DNA of 64,000 bases from Halichondria panicea (taxonomy: Eukaryota; Porifera; Demospongiae; Suberitida; Halichondriidae). The notes beneath the pieces were generated by a model that was given only the letters and a program-made list of their open reading frames with translations, made no database searches and was not told the DNA's origin. Positions 57,045 to 64,000 of the stretch are shown one piece after another. Positions within the stretch are counted from its first letter, which is position 1. Every line of letters begins with the position of its first letter. The stretch lies in NCBI RefSeq assembly GCF_963675165.1, contig NC_087379.1, positions 2,980,201 to 3,044,200 of the forward strand, written 5' to 3'. The translations under genes and the position numbers were made by a program.

Positions 57045-57434
57045 GCAGGCTTCTGGCTATTATGGTATAAGTCTTATAGACTGGCGGTGACAGCCGCCCG
57101 AGCGTGTAGCGCGAGCGACTGGCAAACTGCCTATCAGTCACTCGTCTCAGCGGAAGTGTAATAGATCGTATGACACTACTAAACATGAATATCGTTATAG
57201 ATAATGTGGTTAAATTTTGCTATGAGATTCAGCTACTATGGAATGCACTGAATCCCCTGAAGTGTAAGTGCGGTTACAATTACAGGGCTAATATGACGTT
57301 GAGCAATCTGATAGGCTGCAATGCTCGTTGCAGCTGAGACGAGTGACTGATAGACAGTTTGCCAGTCCCTCGCGGTACACGAGGGCTGTCGCCGCCAGTC
57401 TATAAGTCTTATACCATAATAGCCAGAAGCCTGC
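57045..57434. mobile_element. MITE family C, copy 2, inside a second inverted repeat
   Basis: The MITE spans 57077-57402 with ends TAGACTGGCGGTGACAG and CTGTCGCCGCCAGTCTA. Its flanks are 32-base inverse copies: GCAGGCTTCTGGCTATTATG... at 57045-57076 and its inverse at 57403-57434. A direct copy of the left arm lies just before it (57019-57039). The whole can fold into one long hairpin. Confidence 0.85.
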
Positions 57435-57783
57435 AAAAAATATAGATCTATATACAGCTCTTATAATATAAGAGCTGTAATATAGATCTAATAATAGATC
57501 TAATTATAGTATAGCTCATTACAGGACGACATCAATGGCACATGCATGCAGTATATACAATATCTATCTTTTATCTCACCTAGAACGTCTGCCCATCGAT
57601 CTACATGGTTTGCCAAAATCAGCCAAACAATTGCAAAATAATTATAATTGTTTGAGCAAAAATTTCGCAAACTATGGCTATAGTGCGGCTACACCTCTCG
57701 GCATAATAAAGCTCCAAAATGGTATATATATGGGGTAACCCAAGAATGTTGACATTAAAATTAGTGTCCATCATATACATAAG

Positions 57784-58819
57784 CTATCTATCAGGCATAG
57801 TACATTGAGTTTCACAGTCATGCATGGTTGCATCCGTGTGATGGTCTTCAATCGATGACAAACTGACAGCAACCTCTGCAAGTGGACAAAATGAGCTTAA
57901 ATTGTCTCGGTCATTTGATGAAAACTCAAGATCTATCACATTAATATGATTATTCTCTTGCACATTCAATTTGTTCACTACAGAAGAATCTTCGATATTT
58001 AGCTCATCTTGTGTTATACCCTCTTGATCTGCCAGTTGAGATACAGAGAAATACGAGTGCATATCTGAGCCACTAAACCCACTCGCATCGTTCGGGTACA
58101 GCTGTACATAATCTCTACCGTCCAAACAAGCAAAGTGCAGTGAACCATATCTCGGAAACGTGTTCTTAAATTCCTGCCCAGGTAACTCGAGCTCCAGAGA
58201 ATTTGTCATATCATAGAGGTATTGTCTTTGCAATGATGTCATGGATACGGCTTTTGGGGTTTCAGGTGGAGATTGGCCAAATTTGTCCAGTATTGTGAAT
58301 GTGGAGTAGGCTGACGGAGAGCGCGATAGTTGGGGGTGGTCCAGTACCATCACAGGGGAGAAATCAAGGTCAATCTTGTGGTCATCCTGTAGAAGGAGAT
58401 TGCACAGTTGCAGTTGTAAGTTTTTAAGGTGAGGGATTTTTGAGGTTAGCCCTCTGTCTTAAAAATGTAACTTAAGCCTCTGATAGTAAGACCAGTACTT
58501 CAACAATGGCACCAATGGTGGCAATCACTGGGGTCGAATAATCCTCATGTTAACTAGATACGGTATCTGCTACCCAATATCATATACCAACAGCACATTC
58601 CCCGACTATTCCAGGAATTCTGTGAGTTAGAGAGACTTAAATTACCCGGTACGTATGATCTAATCCTCACGAATATTTTCACTTACATTTAAGCCAGGAA
58701 TGACTTTGAGTGGATAGTGATACTCTCTGTAGAGCCTGGGTAAAATAGCAGTCAATAATTTTTTGTTGCAAATCACCGTTTCTACACAACTGAAATCGTA
58801 ATTGGAAGCAGGGGTGAGG

Positions 58820-58853
<34 letters not shown>

Positions 58854-59552
58854 ATGTGCAAATACCGCAGTGTATCTAACACTAATGCGAAGGTGGGAAA
58901 CAAGTGCATTGTAACAAAACAGTAAACAATAATATTTACTGTACTAATTGAGTTGTAGAAGAATTCCTGGAAGCTTGGATAATTATAATAATTAACTGTA
59001 ACTGTTACAGTGACATACCTCAAGTAGTATTTCCTGATCACTATGAGTATCAAGACACCTCCAATGATCACGAAGGCTAGAGCCACGCACACCACTGCCA
59101 CCCACACCTTCATCAGTATATCTGCGTAAGAAAAAATCACATAGTGAGGTTCCTGCAAAACATGTGCATCACTATAATAATACCGTAGAAACTGGACTAT
59201 TAATTAGCACATGCGCTCAATAGCAGAGCTCTATACATTTATAATTATTCGAGAATGCGCCTATTAATGCAGCCATTTTTGAGCCCCACCCAGTAACCGG
59301 ATGTCTCTGTGACGAGGGATGACTCGTAAGCTAGCTATAGAAAGTGAACAAGCTCGGCAAACAAAGCAACTCGGACTGGATCTGTATCATACTAATTATG
59401 TACGTGTTACAGTTCATTTTTCGTTCATTTGATCAGGATCCAAGTTCACTTCATTTAAGTCTCCATTCACACACACACACACGCACACACACACACACAC
59501 AGGGGCACACACACACGCACACACAGGGGCACACACACACGCACACACAGGG

Positions 59553-59584
<32 letters not shown>

Positions 59585-62500
59585 TCATTCTCTCAGCATG
59601 ATCAGACAAGGTAACAGCATGCCCTGAGTCCTTCCAGATGGATATCACCAGCTATATATAGCTACCATGCACTGTATACAAGCTAGCTAGCTCATCGATA
59701 AACAAAATGAGCTGAATAAATGTCACTAATATCCTTTGCATAATTGGAAAACTGCTTTAAGTACAAAAACCTGCAGTTGAGCATGCGCTTAAAATAAAGA
59801 TAGGCTTATAATCGAGTATATTAGCGCTAATAATCCAGTTTCTACTGTAGCAGAGGATTGCAATTTTTTTCAGACCATGCTGCAAAACGAGAAGTCATTG
59901 AATTCATATGTTAGGTCAGCATGCTATCTCGAAAAGTACAACAGTATAAAATGCCATGACGTTTAGGTCTGAACAATTAATGTTGATTACAATTTCTAGC
60001 TCTGTACTTTACTATCGAGGTGTGTTGCTGATCGATTTTCTGCACAAAAATATTGTAGTTCAGGTCCCTTCAACATTCACTTCAAAGAGATCTGAGACTG
60101 CCACTGCCTGAAGGTACACTCATGCTTCAAACCAGTAGTCATACTGTATACTAATACACGTGGCGATTAATTTCTATTCTATACAGTGCGCATGCTCTTT
60201 AGATCTAGATTATCTTGCCTGCTCAGCATATTTTGTCAGTCAATAGTGTCTGCTCAAGCTGATGGTGGGCCTGTCCTTAAAGTCATTTGATCGGTCAAAA
60301 CCGATGACGAAACTGTTATAATCCTCACTGGGATAGTGCTTAAATTTCTTTTTAAATTAACGATTGCCATATATGTATGGTGTTAAGTGCCATTAAATTC
60401 TCAAATGACACATGATCCCATAGGACATACCACACATACACCAGTATCTGCTCCCACTTCAGGTGTACACAGTAACAAGGCATACATACCACATCAGATT
60501 ACCAGGAACTCATGTCAGTACTACAGTAGAACCTCGCTAATCCGGACCCCTTTAATCCGAAACCTCACAAATCCGGACAAAATGGCAAACTGAAAAAGAG
60601 GAGGGGCTGTCAGTAGAATAGAGTACTGCGCATGCGCAATGTAAATTGCTTAGCTGAATCAGCAATAATTTTATTGATAAACATCAAGACAATGGCCACT
60701 GCAAAGAAACGAAGAGAGAGCTCACAAGACTCACTGTATTGGAGAGAAAGTTGAGATAAAGACTATTCTAGCTAGCAGCTTCCCTTCTGGCCACAGTAAT
60801 ATCATAATACATGTACAAAAGTGTATTCGTTAATGATATTCATAACCAATTAATGACATCTGTCAATCCGGAAATTTCATGTATTCGAATAGGGTCTGGT
60901 CCCGCTCTATTTGGATTAGCGAGGTTCTACTGTACTGTACACATTATATACCTGAACTGAGGTTTGCTGGGTTGTATGGCACTGGAGTTTCCAAGAATTT
61001 GGATACAGACTGGCCAGACAAAGTTTGCTCTGTTGTTGAGCTGGGATGATCTGTGGGATTTATTAATTTCATTTAATGACCTAGCATAACTCTAACCTAA
61101 ATAGTTGAACAGGGGGTAGGAAAATTGGTCGTTAATTCATCAATGCTTATACAAATTACATCTTCTGGGCTGCCCATGCACTGAGCTTGAGCCTGGTGCA
61201 ACTAACGTAGTAGTAGCTAATGGAGACGGGGAAGGGGCTACAGAAACGACACAAGAACCCCGTATAACGCTTGGACTGAATATCCTGACCAATAGAATGT
61301 GTGTAAAAATACACATGCTGTCAGTACTACCAGGAGTACATGACTCCTGGTACTACACAGTGTTTATTTATATACCTGAACTGAGGTTTGCTGGGTTGTA
61401 TGGCACTGGAGTTTCCAAGAATCTGGATACAGACTGGCCAGACAAAGTTTGCTCTGTTGTTGAGCTGGGATGACCTGTGAGATGTGTTTAATGAATTGGT
61501 CCCATGCATTTCACCTAGCATAACTCTAACCCAAATAGTCGAACAGGGGGTAGGCAATTGGTCGTTAAATCACCAATTCTATACAATGTAACAGTTTACA
61601 AGAGGACATGAACTACGATAAATTAGAAAGAATAACATTGAGGACCTACAGAACAAAAAATTACCTTTTCTGGGCTGCCCATGCACTGAGCTTGAGCCTG
61701 GTGTAACAAACGTAGTAGTAGCTAATGGAGACGGGGGAGGGGCTACAGAAACGACACAAGAATTCTGTATAACGCTGAACAGTAATTATGTTCTGACCAC
61801 AGATTGTGTGTAGAAATACAAATGTAACAAGACAAATTGGCTACCACCGTGAGTAACAATAAAGTTTGATTCACGTTTCCTACAAGACAAATGCCTTCTG
61901 GGGATATAGTATTTCATGAAAATTCCTTATGAGAAAGCTTCACATATAGAACTTACTGCTCAACAGTTGAAAGGTATGTTTGGTTACAGCTGTGGCATCT
62001 ATTGCAAGCTCAGCATTCATTGCACTAGAGGAAACACTGGTTGAGGGCGTGGGGAGAGAGAGTGGTGGTGCTGGGGTGGTGGATGTAGGGGACAGTCCCA
62101 CTATAGGAGTAGCTGTGAATGGGAGAAATTAAAAAATTTGTAACGGTCATTCTAATCGACGGCTCAAAATGCAGTCACTGACTCACTGGTGTAAGTGAAA
62201 TGTATATACATGTATAGGTTACAAATGGCTACATTGGAATGTGTAGGAAGTAAGGTGCTGACTTAGGCACTAGTTAAGTTTGGCCTTAAGAATCTTGTGT
62301 GCACATGCTCAAAATTGCTGCTTGTTTATTGTATTTTAACTCACCTTCCTCGCCAAATGTGCAACTGACAGCATCAAATGGGTAGAAATAGTCGTCGTCC
62401 TTAAAGCACCCAAAATAATGACACACAAGTGTTGTGTTCTCCTGCAGTACGGCATTGGAAACCAGATGGGTGACATTCCCATATTCGTACATTTTGTAAT

Positions 62501-63595
62501 TTTTTCCACCAAGAGTGATCCTTTTTAACCTTGTGGAGCGGAGAGTTGTGTAACTCAACTGAAAGACAAGATTGAGTAAGCACATAAAGTGGTGTCAAAA
62601 GGTGTAAATGCTTGCTCGTTTGATACATCCATGCATACAAAGACATAATTATACACTCACAACTAAGCGGGTACTAAATTACACATACTGTATGTACTTG
62701 ATTAAACGCCCGGGCGTTTATTTCATATCGAAGTCTGTAAAGGGGCGCTTATTCGAAATGGGCGTTTATTGGTCATGTCTACTCCAAACTCTTGCACAGC
62801 AGCAGTTATTATGCTCTTTTTGGCTGCTGCCACAGCTCTCAGCTTAAATCTTAAGTCATAGGAGTGGTGTTTCTCCCTCTGTGTTGGTATCTCTCTCAGC
62901 CATCATAAAAAAAGTATCTATATATTCTATGCTGCCATGCTTCCACTTACTAGTTCAGCTCCACCCACAGTGCCACGCCCATACATGAGCGAAGATGGGC
63001 GTTTATTGACAAAGACAAAGCTTTTACCATGGGCGTTTAATCAAGTAAATACGGTAATTTATAACTGGTAATATTCTAATAAAATTATACTGAAGGGACT
63101 AGCTGTTGACAAAGCTGCATGCAAGCATAAAGCGGGTTACAACACCATACCCGATGAGTATATATACCTGTGTATCGTTAGAACATTGATAATCAATGAG
63201 GATTTCCCCACTTCCAGAATTAGCCTCAACGGTCCAGTACACATCCGACCGGTTACTATGGCAATCAACTTGCAGCTGCACTTCATCGGAAGAGGGCATC
63301 ACATAATCTGAAGCAATCATAATAAAATTGTGAGGCAGTTGACTCAAGCTATCACAATCAAAATTTAATTTTCTACTATTATATACACTATGCTGCATTG
63401 ATATGATATGATTTTCGAATAGCTCACAAGTGCAGGCTAGCTAAATATTATTTGCACAATCTAGATAGACTAATTATACTGTACTGGCAGCCAGACAATG
63501 CATGACCTACCTCCATCATAAGTGCAAGTAGGTATACCAGTAGTGCCACTCAACAACAGGTGCAGTATCCACAGGCAAACAGTCAACGCTCTCAT
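57784..63595 (-). CDS. Type I membrane receptor with mucin-like stalk and tyrosine-rich tail
   Basis: Eleven exons: 63511-63595, 63168-63307, 62345-62558, 61957-62112, 61665-61742, 61376-61474, 61160-61237, 60952-61050, 59019-59121, 58687-58735 and 57784-58386; 567 residues, all phases agree. A signal peptide (MRALTVCLWILHLLLSGTTG) is followed by about 125 ectodomain residues with paired Cys and N-glycosylation sites (NRSD, NDTQ, NVTH, NTTL). This part could be Ig-like or novel. Residues about 147-316 are Ser/Thr/Pro-rich and encoded by phase-1 exons, including a tandemly duplicated exon pair. The membrane segment VAVVCVALAFVIIGGVLILI comes next. The 220-residue tail holds YGSL (Tyr about 447) and YVQL (about 460), spaced like an ITAM, plus other tyrosines. 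It probably recruits SH2 proteins when phosphorylated. The family was not recognised. Confidence 0.82.
58823..58852 (+). repeat. (GT)n microsatellite
   Basis: A TG run in the receptor intron between exons 59019-59121 and 58687-58735. Confidence 0.85.
59122..60523 (-). other. Receptor intron 8 (first part)
   Basis: Contains the CA microsatellite below and AT-rich sequence. No further exon fits the phase-1 to phase-1 junction, so the stalk joins directly to the membrane exon. Confidence 0.5.
59467..59582 (+). repeat. Compound (CA)n array with 28-bp higher-order unit
   Basis: Three units of GGGGCACACACACACGCACA type lie within a longer CA run, forming a minisatellite built from a microsatellite. 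Open frames across it are artefacts. Confidence 0.85.
60524..60932. mobile_element. Tigger/pogo-type MITE (TIR CAGTAGAACCTCGCTAATCC)
   Basis: Ends CAGTAGAACCTCGCTAATCC and GGATTAGCGAGGTTCTACTG enclose 409 bp, with TA on both sides (60522-60523 and 60933-60934). Inside, ATGGCCACTGCAAAGAAACG followed by a frame-broken stretch resembles the start of a Tigger transposase. It is an internally deleted derivative in the receptor intron. Confidence 0.88.
60952..61742 (-). repeat. Tandem duplication of an exon pair in the receptor
   Basis: Exons 61665-61742 (78 bp) and 61376-61474 (99 bp) are repeated as 61160-61237 and 60952-61050 with the same lengths, phases and nearly the same sequence (SPLATTTFV, SSTTEQTLSGQSVS). 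Intron pieces are duplicated too. Each pair adds 59 residues to the Ser/Thr/Pro stalk without changing frame. Confidence 0.92.
62686..63056. mobile_element. MITE in receptor intron 2 (end TACTTGATTAAACGCCC)
   Basis: Left end TACTGTATGTACTTGATTAA and right end, inverse, AATCAAGTAAATACGGTA; inner GGGCGTTTATT motifs occur several times on both strands. 371 bp, non-coding. Confidence 0.85.
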
Positions 63596-64000
63596 CTTGC
63601 TGCATCTACTTATCAATTGCAAGTAGCTACTTGAGACTATGAGTCATGTACAAATGTAAAAAGCAGTCTAGTCAGTCCAGTCTAGTCCATGTGGGGGTAG
63701 CAGGGGGGTGGAGCTGTTTGATGTTGCCCGGGAATTCACTTGCTAGTAGGAAAGAATCACTTTCTGCATCTTCAGCCACCAGCACAGCTAGGAGGGGAAT
63801 TCTCACCGCCTTTTATATCAACAAATTCAGCCTGGGAGGAGGCTAGATTGTCCGAATCGCATCGTACTATACATGAACCATTGGTATACATTATTTTTAT
63901 GCTACTAAAAATCAAGCTGGTATATCAGAATGGTATAAAAGTTGGTATCATTACTTAAGTATGGTGTCTCAATTTTGCCTGCCTCCAAGTTCTTCTCCAT
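63596..64000. other. Receptor 5' flank
   Basis: Presumed promoter and 5' UTR of the receptor. The (TCTAGTCCAG)-like short direct repeat lies at 63667-63688. No other gene was seen to the window end. Confidence 0.4.

Noticed and set aside
58736-58795. Longer version of the receptor juxtamembrane exon (open frame through NGDLQQKIIDCYFTQ)
   Set aside because: Using the acceptor just upstream of CTCTACAGAGAG gives YYL-R-LYREYHYPL and keeps phase 0 into DDHKIDL; the longer form puts the rest of the exon out of the frame that joins the final exon.
59344-59601. Open frames rich in His-Thr or Cys-Val across (CA)n/(GT)n runs (also 15132-15486)
   Set aside because: Simple-sequence artefacts without splice or domain support.

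Overview
This window is nuclear DNA from an animal. Genes are split into short exons by small GT-AG introns, and the families present are metazoan: an RFX DNA-binding domain, TRAF (RING, TRAF zinc fingers and MATH), a TTL-fold ligase, TKL-like kinases, a SAM domain, and a type I membrane receptor. Introns and spacers are AT-rich and packed with short inverted-repeat elements and retrotransposon fragments. Compact multi-exon genes, kinase motifs such as HRDLSANN and many TRAF copies suggest a sponge (demosponge). That assignment is inference and no species can be named. I saw no rRNA gene, tRNA gene or CRISPR array.

Layout. 1-6.3 kb: 5' part of an RFX4/6-type transcription factor (minus), then a complete membrane-anchored TTLL-like gene (minus, two coding exons). 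8.5-16.6 kb: a 12-exon gene (plus) for an unrecognised helix-rich protein. Its introns hold a dead pogo-like transposon, several MITEs and a 70-bp minisatellite. 16.3-32.3 kb: a transposon-rich stretch bounded by two copies of one duplicated segment. It contains a MULE with a FLYWCH transposase, a SAM-domain gene fragment, a decayed DIRS-like element, an astacin-like pseudogene, and an R2/Utopia-like LINE with a long open frame nested inside a MITE. 31.9-37.6 kb: a complete seven-exon TKL-like kinase (minus). 37.8-50.0 kb: three TRAF paralogues. TRAF-1 (plus) is complete, TRAF-2 (plus) has lost its MATH domain, and TRAF-3 (minus) is complete. 51.6-54.2 kb: a decayed LINE. 54.4-55.9 kb: a kinase pseudogene with a coiled-coil tail. 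57.8-63.6 kb: a complete 11-exon receptor (minus) with signal peptide, Ser/Thr/Pro-rich stalk, one membrane segment and a tyrosine-rich tail. Exon borders were found by hand, and splice phases agree at every junction given for the RFX, TTLL, helical, kinase, TRAF and receptor genes.

How the genes may work together. The kinase and TRAF-1 start codons are 196 bp apart, head to head, so they probably share a promoter. TRAF adaptors and TKL/RIPK-like kinases act together in innate receptor signalling, and the nearby receptor carries paired YxxL motifs. The right half may therefore be an immune-type signalling neighbourhood, which is inference from context. The helical gene and the kinase gene were probably tail-to-tail neighbours. 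A duplication of their shared 3' boundary separated them, and each gene kept a different copy of its last exon.
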